A DNA stretch of 64,000 nucleotides, from positions 124,001 through 188,000 of the forward strand of contig SUVQ01000003.1 in assembly GCA_015061905.1 (NCBI GenBank). Direction: 5' to 3'. Of the stretch, positions 1-7,964 are shown in pieces (position 1 is the first letter of the stretch; every line of letters starts with the position of its first letter). Origin of the DNA: Verrucomicrobiota bacterium. GTDB lineage: Bacteria > Verrucomicrobiota > Verrucomicrobiia > Opitutales > UBA953. The notes beneath the pieces are model-generated. The model ran no database searches and was not told the origin of the DNA. It saw nothing but the letters and a program-made list of their open reading frames with translations. Made by a program: the position numbers and the translations under genes.

Positions 1-45
1 TCGGAAAAGGAAAATTTCGCGCGCGGGAACGGGAAATCCGAAAAC

Positions 46-675
46 GTGAAGAATTTTAATTACAGTGTATTTGAAACGTTCCACTCTTTTCAGGGAGAGG
101 GGGAACATTCCGGACGTTCGGCGTTTTTTATTCGTTTATACGGTTGCCCGATTCAATGCCCGTGGTGCGATTCGGCGGAAACGTGGAACTCCTCCGAGGG
201 AAATAACGTGCAAAAAATCCCGCCGGAAGCCCTTGCCGAAGCGGCGATTGCGACGCATCCGGATTTTGTCGTCATTACCGGCGGGGAGCCGACAATTCAT
301 GACCTCTCTCCGCTTTGTGAGGCACTTCACGCAAAAAATCTCTCCGTTCACTTGGAGACGAGCGGCGCGTTCCCGCTTCGCGGAAAATTTGATTGGATTA
401 CGCTAAGTCCCAAAACGAAGCGATTGCCGCTTCCCGAAAATTGGGCTCGAGCATCGGAGCTTAAGCTCATTATCACCGAGCCGGAAGACATCGATTTTTG
501 GATTGAAAAAATTTCCCGGGAACGCGTTCCGGAAAGCACGACGATTCGGCTTCATCCCGAATGGTCCCAACACCGGAATCCTGCCGTGCTTTCGGCGATT
601 GCCGATTGTGTTTGTCGGCGCGGGCATCCGTTCCGCGCCGGCTGGCAACTTCACAAACTTTTTGATGTCCGGTAA
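46..675 (+). CDS. queE: 7-carboxy-7-deazaguanine synthase (radical SAM)
   Basis: QueE converts 6-carboxy-tetrahydropterin to 7-carboxy-7-deazaguanine in the queuosine/preQ0 pathway. The 209-residue protein has the QueE-type N-terminus (FHSFQGEGEHSGR), an iron-sulfur motif with C34, C38 and C41, a TGGEP motif and the family C-terminal GWQLHKL. Length is normal for short QueE proteins. The start is GTG; no in-frame ATG gives a better N-terminus. A TPR-protein gene begins one base after the stop codon, so they are probably co-transcribed. queH, another queuosine gene, lies at 17540. The 45 bases upstream hold no gene that can be named. Confidence 0.93.
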   Translation: MKNFNYSVFETFHSFQGEGEHSGRSAFFIRLYGCPIQCPWCDSAETWNSSEGNNVQKIPPEALAEAAIATHPDFVVITGGEPTIHDLSPLCEALHAKNLSVHLETSGAFPLRGKFDWITLSPKTKRLPLPENWARASELKLIITEPEDIDFWIEKISRERVPESTTIRLHPEWSQHRNPAVLSAIADCVCRRGHPFRAGWQLHKLFDVR

Positions 676-676
676 T

Positions 677-1582
677 ATGAAACTTCTTTGGGTCGCGTTA
701 TCGGCTGTCGCCTGCGCCTTTCCTGAAACGGAATTGCGTGGAGGCGTTGCGCCCGTTTCCGCTTCCGAAGAGGCGGGAACGCTGATTGCGGCACGGACGA
801 GCGAGGCTTGGCTTGAGGAGCTGAAGGATCTTATTGTGCGTCGGGAAAACTTTTTTTCAGAGGCGGAAGCTTTATCTGAAAACGAGCGTTCCCGCCGGGC
901 GTCGGATATCGCGGCGCGTTTTGAAGCTCACTTGGAGCGGTTTCCGGATTCATTTCCCGGATTGTATTTTTACGCCGATTTTCTGCATGAAGGCGGCGAA
1001 AACGAACGTGCCGAAAAATATCTTTTGCGCGCGGAAAAGCTCGCTCCGGAGCTGGCTCCGATTCAATTTTTACTTGGAAAAATTTTGGCGGAAAAAGGTT
1101 CCGTCCGCGATGCTTTCGAGCGGTTTCGGAACGGTTTCTCTCTCGGCGTTCCCGACGCGGAATCCGCCGCGCTTTACGGAGAATTTCTTCTTGAAAACCG
1201 GGCGTTTTTGCTTGCCGAAAAATGTATCGAAAATCGCGCGGAGCTTGACGATGCGATGTTGCGCGCTTTTCGCCTCGCTGCGATTCTTTCCGGCGAAGAC
1301 ACGGATTTTTACTGGCGTTATGCGGAAGCGTTTTACGACATCGAAACGCCGGATATGAAATCGGCACTCCTTGCGTGGGAAAATGTTGCCCGCCTTCCCG
1401 AGGTGCAAAAGCGGCAGGATTTAGCCGCCGCAGTCGCGCTCCATCGCGCGCGCGTTCTCGCCGAGCTCGGTCGTATCGAAGAAGCGGATACAATTTTGAG
1501 AGAAACCGTCGGGTTCCCGCAATTGGAGCGTTCCCGCCGGAAAGTTTTTGAAATCATTTATCGAAAAAGAAGAGAAAAATAA
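677..1582 (+). CDS. Exported TPR-repeat protein, function unknown
   Basis: A protein of 301 residues with a hydrophobic N-terminal signal-like segment (MKLLWVALSAVACAF) followed by helical repeats typical of tetratricopeptide modules (for example ERAEKYLLRAEKLAPELAP near residues 115-135 and a second set near 255-285). TPR proteins act as protein-interaction scaffolds; no catalytic motif is visible. The ATG at 677, one base past the queE stop, was preferred to an in-frame start at 503 because it yields a signal peptide and avoids a long overlap with queE. The site-2 protease gene starts 2 bases after this gene ends, so a shared role at the envelope is possible. Confidence 0.75.
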   Translation: MKLLWVALSAVACAFPETELRGGVAPVSASEEAGTLIAARTSEAWLEELKDLIVRRENFFSEAEALSENERSRRASDIAARFEAHLERFPDSFPGLYFYADFLHEGGENERAEKYLLRAEKLAPELAPIQFLLGKILAEKGSVRDAFERFRNGFSLGVPDAESAALYGEFLLENRAFLLAEKCIENRAELDDAMLRAFRLAAILSGEDTDFYWRYAEAFYDIETPDMKSALLAWENVARLPEVQKRQDLAAAVALHRARVLAELGRIEEADTILRETVGFPQLERSRRKVFEIIYRKRREK

Positions 1583-1584
1583 TT

Positions 1585-2292
1585 ATGGAATTTTTTGAGT
1601 CTCTGCGTTGGGCGGCAATTCAGTTTATCGTTTTAATTTTATGTATTTCGCTGCATGAGTTCGGGCATGCGTGGACTGCGGACAAGCGCGGCGACCCGCT
1701 CCCGCGTGCGCAAGGACGCGTAACGCTCAATCCGGCGGCGCATATCGATCCGCTCGGCACATTGCTGATTCCGGGAATTATGATTTTTGTGCCTGTCTTT
1801 TTCGGCGGGCTTCCTTTCGGGCTTATCGGTTGGGGAAAACCCGTGCAAGTTTCGCTGAATCGCCCGAAGACCCGGCGCACGGACGATATTTTAATTACGC
1901 TTTCCGGTCCGGGAATGAATTTTCTTCTCGCACTCGTCGGTGCGCTTTCGCTGGGCGTGCTCGGCGCGTTCCCGCAGGACGCCGTTCCCGAAACCGTGTT
2001 CGCATTTTTCTTCATGTTTGTTGTTATGAATGCGGGCTTGGCTATTTTTAATCTGATTCCGTTGCCGCCGCTCGACGGCTCTCGCGTGTTGCGCTACGCC
2101 GTCGGAATGACTGAAGAAACGTTTAACAAAATCGCGCGGAATGCGTGGTGGATTTTGCTTCTTGCCATCAATATTCCGCCGGAAAATCCGATTCTCGGTA
2201 TGATTTTCCGCCCGGTGGTAAGCTTCGTCGCCTCGGCTTTTTTCGCTTTGAGCGAAATGCTCGCGAAGGTGCTTTCTTTTTTCTTTGCCTAA
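1585..2292 (+). CDS. Site-2 protease family (M50) membrane metalloprotease
   Basis: A 235-residue polytopic membrane protein of the small M50 group. The zinc-binding HEFGH motif is at residues 24-28 inside the first hydrophobic segment, and the third-ligand motif appears as NLIPLPPLDGSRVL near residue 155. Conserved NPAAHIDPLG near residue 50 and GWGKPV also match the family. Such proteases cleave substrates within the membrane; the small M50 proteins without a PDZ domain have poorly known substrates. It follows queE and the TPR gene with a 2-base gap and is the last gene of that run; the next gene is convergent. Confidence 0.9.
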   Translation: MEFFESLRWAAIQFIVLILCISLHEFGHAWTADKRGDPLPRAQGRVTLNPAAHIDPLGTLLIPGIMIFVPVFFGGLPFGLIGWGKPVQVSLNRPKTRRTDDILITLSGPGMNFLLALVGALSLGVLGAFPQDAVPETVFAFFFMFVVMNAGLAIFNLIPLPPLDGSRVLRYAVGMTEETFNKIARNAWWILLLAINIPPENPILGMIFRPVVSFVASAFFALSEMLAKVLSFFFA

Positions 2293-2317
2293 ACGCTTCC
2301 GTTGCGGGAGCGAAGTC

Positions 2318-3319
2318 TTAATTTTCGGTGAGAAAATGTTCGTAGGCTCGCGCGTCTGCGAGGCGTTGTGTAAGTTCCGGATTTTCGTTGCCGGAAACGA
2401 TTTTCGCGATGCGTGAAATTCGGGTTTGAGGGAAATTTTCCCGCCATGTTTTTTCAAAAAAATCCGTTTGCGTTCCCGCTACGGCGATGAGCAGTTCGTA
2501 GTCTTCTCCGTCGCAAAACGCGCGTTGAATCAGATTCCCGCCGAGAGCGTGAGCGTCTTCGGAAATCGGAATCGCCTCGAAATCAAACTCGGCATGCGTT
2601 CCCGCAGGCAAAAGTGCTGCGTGGTCTTTGAGAAGCCCGTCGGTTACGTCGATGCAGGCGCGAACGGTTTTCGGAGCGAGCGAGGCGAGAAATCTACCTT
2701 CGGCGATACGCGGACGGAAGTCGAAATGCTTTTTCAAAATGCTTCCGCCGATCGTTCCCGTAGCGTAGAGAAAATCGCCTTCACATGCGCCTGTGCGCAA
2801 AAGCGGATTTTCCGAAAATCCCGTAAGCGCGAGCGTGGACGAGAAAAAGTTTTTCCCGGGAGCGGAGGCGACATCTCCGCCGGAGAGTTCCACGCCGCAT
2901 TCGACGCAGGCAAGGGCGATTCCGCTTAAGAAGCGTTCAAACCACGCCGCGGAAACGTCGCCGCTCATGACGAGTGCGAGCACGGCATCGGCGGGAACGC
3001 CGCCCGTCGCCGCGATGTCGCTTACGTTGCGGCGAATTAGCTTTGCCCCGGCGTTTTCCGGGGAAACGGTTTCGTCAAAATGCTTGGAGAAAATAACGCT
3101 GTCCGTTGTAACGAGGCGTTGCGGCGGCGTTCCCGCTGTCGCTTCGGCGGAAAACCTTTCCGGAACGGCGGGAAGCACGGCGCAATCGTCGCCGATTCCG
3201 CGCGGCGCAGGCGGCGAAATTTTTTGAAACGCCTCTCGAATGCGGGCAATGAGGTTGATTTCGCCGAGCGCACCGACGGAATTTTCGGATGTTTCGGTGA
3301 ATGGAAAATGTTTCTCCAT
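2318..3319 (-). CDS. thiL: Thiamine-monophosphate kinase
   Basis: ThiL phosphorylates thiamine monophosphate to thiamine diphosphate using ATP. The 333-residue protein shows the family signatures in order: GIGDDCAVL (about residue 42), RNVSDIAATGGVP (about 97), SGGDVAS (about 145), DVTDGLLKD (about 225) and CDGEDYELL (about 270). Length is normal. It is convergent with the M50 protease gene and lies downstream of gatA on the minus strand, with about 50 bases between them. Six copies of the dispersed octamer lie within or beside it, showing how the motif is accommodated inside a conserved housekeeping gene. Confidence 0.93.
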   Translation of the reverse strand: MEKHFPFTETSENSVGALGEINLIARIREAFQKISPPAPRGIGDDCAVLPAVPERFSAEATAGTPPQRLVTTDSVIFSKHFDETVSPENAGAKLIRRNVSDIAATGGVPADAVLALVMSGDVSAAWFERFLSGIALACVECGVELSGGDVASAPGKNFFSSTLALTGFSENPLLRTGACEGDFLYATGTIGGSILKKHFDFRPRIAEGRFLASLAPKTVRACIDVTDGLLKDHAALLPAGTHAEFDFEAIPISEDAHALGGNLIQRAFCDGEDYELLIAVAGTQTDFFEKTWRENFPQTRISRIAKIVSGNENPELTQRLADARAYEHFLTEN

Positions 3320-3369
3320 GGAAAAATGCTAAGGATTTTATATTTGTTAAAATCCTTAAGTTATTTCCG

Positions 3370-4830
3370 CTAAATGCCTGCGGGAACGCGACCGGAGAAA
3401 TCGTGCGCGGTCTCGAATGCGTGAGCGGCGGCGAGCACGTTCCCGTCGTCGAGAGCTTTCCCGATGAGTTGAAGCCCGATCGGCATGCCGGCGGTATCGA
3501 AGCCGCAGGGAAGCGAAACGGCGGGAAGCCCGGTCAGATTCGCGGGAACGGTGCAAATATCTCCGAGATACATTTTGAGCGGGTCGGAGGTTTTTCCGCC
3601 CTGCGGGAACGCGGTTTCCGGCGTCGTCGGCGCAAGAATCAGGTCGACATCGGCAAAGGCTTTTTCAAATTCGTTGCGGATGAGCGAGCGGATTTTTTGC
3701 GCGCGCAGGTAATACGCGTCGTAGTAGCCGGCGGAAAGCACGTAAGTGCCGAGCAAAATGCGGCGTTTGACTTCTTCTCCGAAGCCTTCGCCGCGGCTTT
3801 TTGCAAAAATATCGATCGCGTCGGTCGCGCGCGCGCTGCGATGCGTGTAGCGAATGCCGTCGAAACGCGCGAGGTTGGACGAGGCTTCCGCCGTGGCGAT
3901 AATGTAATAAGCCGGAATCGCGAGATTAATCGACGGGAGTGAAATTTCGCGAATTTCGCAACCTTGAGATTCATACCACGCCGCGGCTTTTTTTACGGCT
4001 TCGTCGATGGCGGAATCGCCGCCGAAAAATTCTTTCGGCAACCCGATTTTGCGCGGTTTCGCGGGAACGGAAAGTTGCGGGAACGTCGGCGTGCGCGCGC
4101 CCGGAAGCGCGGTGGAATCGTGCGCGCAAGGCGAGGCGAGCACGTCGTAAAGCGCAGCGGCGTCGGCAACACTACGCGCCATCGGTCCGACTTGTTCGAG
4201 CGAGGACGCAAACGCCACTGCGCCGTAGCGGGAAACGGTTCCGTAAGTCGGTTTGAAGCCGACAATGCCGCAAAAACTCGCCGGCTGGCGGATTGACCCG
4301 CCCGTGTCCGAGCCGAGCGCGAGCGGCGTCATTCCCGCCGCTACCGCCGCCGCCGAGCCGCCGGACGAGCCGCCGGGAACGCAATCGGTGTTCCACGGAT
4401 TGGCGGTTTTCGCGAATGCGGAATTTTCCGTCGAGGAGCCCATCGCGAATTCGTCCATGTTGAGACGCCCGAAAATGACGGCGCCGGATTTTTTCAAATT
4501 GGAAATGACGGTCGCATCGTAGGGCGAAACAAAGTTTTCGAGCATTTTCGACGCGCAGGAACATTTTTGCCCGGCAACGGCGATATTGTCTTTGATGGCG
4601 ACGGGAACGCCGTCGAGCGCGCCGAGTGTCGTTCCCGCAGCGCGGCGGGCGTCGGCGGCGTCGGCTTGAGCGAGCGCGTCGGCTTCGTCTACGGAAAGAA
4701 ACGCGCGGATTTTTCCGTCCGTTGCGCGAATGCGGTCGAGTTGCGCCTGCATGAGTTCGCGCGCGGAGATTTTTTTCTCCGCAAGAAGCGTTGTAAGTTC
4801 GGTTGCCGTTTTAAAATTTAAAGAATCCAT
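3370..4830 (-). CDS. gatA: Glutamyl-tRNA(Gln)/aspartyl-tRNA(Asn) amidotransferase subunit A
   Basis: GatA is the glutaminase subunit of GatCAB, which converts mischarged Glu-tRNA(Gln) or Asp-tRNA(Asn) to the amide form. The 486-residue protein has the amidase Ser-cisSer-Lys triad at K80 (GVPVAIKDN), S155 (in VPGGSSGGSAAA) and S179 (SDTGGSIRQPA). The C-terminus (LTGLPAVSLPCG, PIGLQLIGK) is typical. gatC lies upstream on the same strand, but a restriction-modification pair sits between them, so the usual gatCA linkage is interrupted. gatB is not in the window. Confidence 0.96.
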   Translation of the reverse strand: MDSLNFKTATELTTLLAEKKISARELMQAQLDRIRATDGKIRAFLSVDEADALAQADAADARRAAGTTLGALDGVPVAIKDNIAVAGQKCSCASKMLENFVSPYDATVISNLKKSGAVIFGRLNMDEFAMGSSTENSAFAKTANPWNTDCVPGGSSGGSAAAVAAGMTPLALGSDTGGSIRQPASFCGIVGFKPTYGTVSRYGAVAFASSLEQVGPMARSVADAAALYDVLASPCAHDSTALPGARTPTFPQLSVPAKPRKIGLPKEFFGGDSAIDEAVKKAAAWYESQGCEIREISLPSINLAIPAYYIIATAEASSNLARFDGIRYTHRSARATDAIDIFAKSRGEGFGEEVKRRILLGTYVLSAGYYDAYYLRAQKIRSLIRNEFEKAFADVDLILAPTTPETAFPQGGKTSDPLKMYLGDICTVPANLTGLPAVSLPCGFDTAGMPIGLQLIGKALDDGNVLAAAHAFETAHDFSGRVPAGI

Positions 4831-4860
4831 AAAAAAAGGTGATAGATGAGAGCTGATGGC

Positions 4861-5748
4861 TTAGAGGTGTGGCAATTGTTGTGCGTCTTCGGAGGATAGA
4901 CGTGCGACGGCGATATCGACATACTCCCGACTTAGGTCAATGCCTGCGAAATTTAAGTTTAAGTCGCGGGCGGCAACAGCTGTAGTTCCGGAGCCTAAAA
5001 ACGGATCAAAAACCCAACCACTGGGCGGGGTTGATGCTTGAAGGCATCGTCTCAAAAGTGCTTCCGGCTTTTGTGTAGGATGCTTGCCGAATTTTTTTTC
5101 GCGGGAACTCGGTGCGGAAATTTTCCAAACGGATTTCATTTGTTTTCCCGAATTTTCGGCCTTCATTGCTGGGTAGTTGAAAAAGTGTTTGGACTTTTCC
5201 GTTTTAGCAGCCCACAGCAATATTTCCGTTGAGTGAGTGAAATATCTGCACGAAAGGTTGGGAGGCGGGTTAGGTTTTTCCCACGAAATCATGTTTAGGA
5301 TTTTAAACCCTAATTGCTGCATCGCATAGCCGATAGAAAAAATAACATGCTGCGTTCCGGAAACCCAAATAGTCCCGTTTTTATTGAGCGCGCGTTGCGC
5401 ACGTTCGAGCCAAGAGAGGTTGAATTCGTGATTTATTTCTGCACCTTGGGATCTATCCCAGTCTCCTTTGTTTACTTTTACCATTTTTCCTGCGTGGCAA
5501 GTGACTCCTCCGTTCGATAGAAAATATGGCGGGTCGGCAAATATCGTATCAAAACGTCCTTCTGGATACTTTTGACAGATTGCATCAAGTAGTTCGATGC
5601 AATTTCCCGTATAAAGCCACGATTGATTTTCCCGGTGAACAAGTTCTATCCGGGGGCTTGCCGAACTTACATTTGAACCGTATTCGATTGTTCCGTCTTC
5701 ATTGAAGACAATCGGCGCGTGCTCAAGCTCTTCACAATATTTTGCCAT
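4861..5748 (-). CDS. Site-specific DNA methyltransferase (beta class, probable N6-adenine)
   Basis: A DNA amino-methyltransferase of 295 residues. The catalytic motif IV DPPYFLSNGG lies near residues 72-81 and the SAM-binding motif DPFLGSGTTAVAA near residue 245, the beta-class order. Sequence around DPPY resembles DpnIIB/DpnA-type adenine methylases (recalled family knowledge, not searched). Its start overlaps the end of the upstream nuclease gene by 17 bases, indicating translational coupling in a restriction-modification operon. The gene contains no copy of the dispersed octamer and looks more A+T-rich than its neighbours, which suggests recent acquisition. Recognition sequence is unknown; GATC is a guess from the partner nuclease family. 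Confidence 0.88.
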   Translation of the reverse strand: MAKYCEELEHAPIVFNEDGTIEYGSNVSSASPRIELVHRENQSWLYTGNCIELLDAICQKYPEGRFDTIFADPPYFLSNGGVTCHAGKMVKVNKGDWDRSQGAEINHEFNLSWLERAQRALNKNGTIWVSGTQHVIFSIGYAMQQLGFKILNMISWEKPNPPPNLSCRYFTHSTEILLWAAKTEKSKHFFNYPAMKAENSGKQMKSVWKISAPSSREKKFGKHPTQKPEALLRRCLQASTPPSGWVFDPFLGSGTTAVAARDLNLNFAGIDLSREYVDIAVARLSSEDAQQLPHL

Positions 5749-6379
5749 AGCCTATTTTCCCAATGATTTTCTGAATCAGGCGTTTCCTGCCGTAAAATGC
5801 ACGAGAGATGCTACCGTGTCCGCTTCCTTTGGTTCGCGGCTGAACCCAATAACCCATCTTTCCGCTCAGAGATTCGAGCCTTCCGTTGTTTGCTTTCAAT
5901 ACGCTACGAACTAAGTCGTAATCATTCCGGATGCCGCGGAGAAGTTCCACATCGTCTAAATCGAATGTATCAACAGAGAATACCAAACCGGATTTTTCGT
6001 ATTTTTCCGAAACGATTCGGGAAACAAGAATCATCTTTTTTAGCTTTGAAAACAAATGACTGTCCTCGAATTCTTTGTGCAAAACTTCAAACGGATCAAT
6101 CATCGTTATTGCCAGTGTTTCCTTCGGGACAATGGTTCCGCACTTTTTCCGCTTTAGGGATGTTGTTTTTAATTCCCAAGATCCGAAGTTGGGGGATTGT
6201 GCCGAATTTTGCGGTAGTCCCAAAAAATGTTCAATCACATGACCGAACCATCCTTTGTTCAGCGTCATCGCACCTGTCGTGCTTTTCTTCCAAACCGTTA
6301 CTCCGTAATGCTCCGCGCAAGAGTAGAGATCTTCGCCCTCGAGTGTTTTCAAGCGGACAAGTGCGTCGTTGCGTTCCAT
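5732..6379 (-). CDS. MutH/Sau3AI-like restriction endonuclease
   Basis: A 215-residue protein resembling the MutH/Sau3AI nuclease fold. The diagnostic KGWFGHVIEHFLG (residues 42-54) is followed by PNFGSWELKTTSL (63-75), in which E69 and K71 form the ExK part of the catalytic centre. A Lys-rich stretch and IVPKETLAITMIDP follow, and the C-terminal region (GYWVQPRTKG then RAFYGRKRL) matches the end of the family. Where an upstream acidic residue is expected the sequence has N64, so activity is not certain. Together with the overlapping methyltransferase gene it forms a type II-like system inserted between gatC and gatA. No mutS or mutL is nearby, so a repair role is less likely. Confidence 0.72.
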   Translation of the reverse strand: MERNDALVRLKTLEGEDLYSCAEHYGVTVWKKSTTGAMTLNKGWFGHVIEHFLGLPQNSAQSPNFGSWELKTTSLKRKKCGTIVPKETLAITMIDPFEVLHKEFEDSHLFSKLKKMILVSRIVSEKYEKSGLVFSVDTFDLDDVELLRGIRNDYDLVRSVLKANNGRLESLSGKMGYWVQPRTKGSGHGSISRAFYGRKRLIQKIIGKIGYGKIL

Positions 6380-6433
6380 GGAATTCTTTCTGTTCTGTGA
6401 TCTTTCCTCTCAGCGCGAAAACTTTGTTTTCGC

Positions 6434-6733
6434 TTATTCCCCGTCGTCGACGACGCGGGGAACGACGATTTGGTCTTCGCGTGCGGCGGGAGCGTTTTTG
6501 AGAAGTGCTTCGACGGGGAGCGTTTCCGCGGGAACGTCGTCGCGCAAAACATTGTAAACCGGGAACGCGTGCGCGCAGGGTTCAAGCGCGGAAACATCGA
6601 CGGCGTTGAGTTTTTCGAAAAAGCCGAGAATGGTTTGAAAATCTCCGGCGAATTTTTGTTTTTCGGTATCGGAAAGTTCGATACGTGCGAGCGCGGAAAC
6701 GTGTGCGAGATCGATTTGCGTGTGGTCAGACAT
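6434..6733 (-). CDS. gatC: Glutamyl-tRNA(Gln) amidotransferase subunit C
   Basis: GatC is the small stabilising subunit of the GatCAB amidotransferase. The 99-residue protein has the family pattern: VSALARIELSDTEKQKF near the N-terminus, LEPCAHAFPVYNVLRDD in the middle, and a C-terminal LLKNAPAAREDQIVVPRVV. Start is ATG with no competing upstream start. It is separated from gatA by the 1.5-kb restriction-modification pair. The DUF481 gene lies 21 bases upstream on the same strand. Confidence 0.95.
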   Translation of the reverse strand: MSDHTQIDLAHVSALARIELSDTEKQKFAGDFQTILGFFEKLNAVDVSALEPCAHAFPVYNVLRDDVPAETLPVEALLKNAPAAREDQIVVPRVVDDGE

Positions 6734-6754
6734 TTTTTGTTCTGAAAAAAAAGA

Positions 6755-7822
6755 TTATTTGAGTTTGAAAACCAGTTCGACGTAAACGGTCGTATCGAGG
6801 TTTTTGTTCCCGATGGCGACAATGCTGTTGTAAGTGTTGGTGACGCCGGTTTTGACGGCGAGAAGGTCGTTATAATAAATGGTTTGCAAATACGAATGGT
6901 GCGTAATGCGGTAGTTTTCCTTCGGGTTTTCGAGCGCGGGCGAATAGGTGAAATTGGTTACGACTTTGCCGAAAGGCAGGCGAAATTCATTGTCGAAGCC
7001 GATTTCGGAGGCGAGGGTGGAAATGTCTTCCACGCCGGCATCGCGCTCGTAGGCTTCGTAGCGGAATGCGCCGCCGAGGCGGATATCGAAAGTTTGAAAA
7101 TCGTTTTCCACAAAGCGGTAGCCGAGACCGAGCGAAGTGGTGGAGAAAAAGTTCTGCTTGGCGATGCGGTCGTAGCCGTTATCGGTTTTTGCATACCAAA
7201 GAATCGGTTTGTATTTGGCATCGTCGTAGTCGGCTCCGATGTGGAAATTGTCTTCGGAGGCGGTGTCTTCGACTTCGGAGTAGCGCAGGAAGGAGAACAT
7301 GCGGAGCTTGTCGACTTCGCCGACGTTGATGGCATCGAAGCCGAGGCGACCGTTAAACGATTCCGTCGTTCCCGTGGTAACGTTGAGCCCGGCGGTGCAG
7401 GTAAATTCCCAGTGGCGATCTTTTTTTTGCACGCGCAAATCGGCGGGACTCGGGTCGTCTTTTCTCCAAAGCCAGGAGATTTCCGGCGTTCCCGCCGAGG
7501 AGATTCCGTGGTGCGGGGAGCTGATGGAGACGGTGTCGCCGAAGCCGGGAAGGACGGTGCCGTAGAACGTGGCATCCGTGTTCATCATAAGAAACACGGG
7601 ATCGTCCGTGGCGAAATTTTCGATTTCGCCCATTTTGATGATTAAGGGCTTTTCGGCGAAAGAGGGCTGAATCGTCATGATTCCGTCGCGGATATGAGTG
7701 ATTTTTCCGCGCACGAGCGAGCCGTCGAGCAAGCGCACCTCGTCTGCCGAGCTCGAAAGTGCCGTTCCCGCGAGTGCGGCGACGGCGGCGGTAAATATCG
7801 AAACTGGAGAGCGCAGGCGCAT
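6755..7822 (-). CDS. DUF481 family putative outer-membrane protein
   Basis: A 355-residue exported protein with a signal peptide (about residues 1-26) and an N-terminal segment DEVRLLDGSLVRGKI that resembles the small beta domain often preceding DUF481. From about residue 130 it shows alternating aromatic strands (for example WEFTCTAGLNVTTGTTES and LGLGYRFVENDFQTFDIRLG) consistent with a small beta-barrel, ending YVELVFKLK. DUF481 proteins (YdiY-like) are outer-membrane proteins of unclear role. It is transcribed in the same direction as gatC; the upstream PEP-CTERM gene is separated by a hairpin. Confidence 0.8.
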   Translation of the reverse strand: MRLRSPVSIFTAAVAALAGTALSSSADEVRLLDGSLVRGKITHIRDGIMTIQPSFAEKPLIIKMGEIENFATDDPVFLMMNTDATFYGTVLPGFGDTVSISSPHHGISSAGTPEISWLWRKDDPSPADLRVQKKDRHWEFTCTAGLNVTTGTTESFNGRLGFDAINVGEVDKLRMFSFLRYSEVEDTASEDNFHIGADYDDAKYKPILWYAKTDNGYDRIAKQNFFSTTSLGLGYRFVENDFQTFDIRLGGAFRYEAYERDAGVEDISTLASEIGFDNEFRLPFGKVVTNFTYSPALENPKENYRITHHSYLQTIYYNDLLAVKTGVTNTYNSIVAIGNKNLDTTVYVELVFKLK

Positions 7823-7901
7823 AAAGATTTCCCCTCATTAAACGGATTCTTCCGCGTTCCCGCAAATTGAAATTTGCCGGAAGCGCGGCCCTTCGTGTAA
7901 A

Positions 7902-7934
7902 AACGCGTTCCCGCTGTTTTCTCGAAGCGGGAAC
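7902..7934 (-). terminator. Rho-independent terminator built from octamer inverted pair
   Basis: Bases 7907-7915 (GTTCCCGCT) pair perfectly with 7926-7934 (AGCGGGAAC) across a 10-base loop. Read on the minus strand the stem is followed by GCGTTTTTAC, a short T run, so it probably terminates the PEP-CTERM gene ending at 7965. The left arm is a copy of the dispersed octamer. Confidence 0.65.
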
Positions 7935-7964
7935 ACAAATTTTGAGCCATGAATGTTTTCGGGG

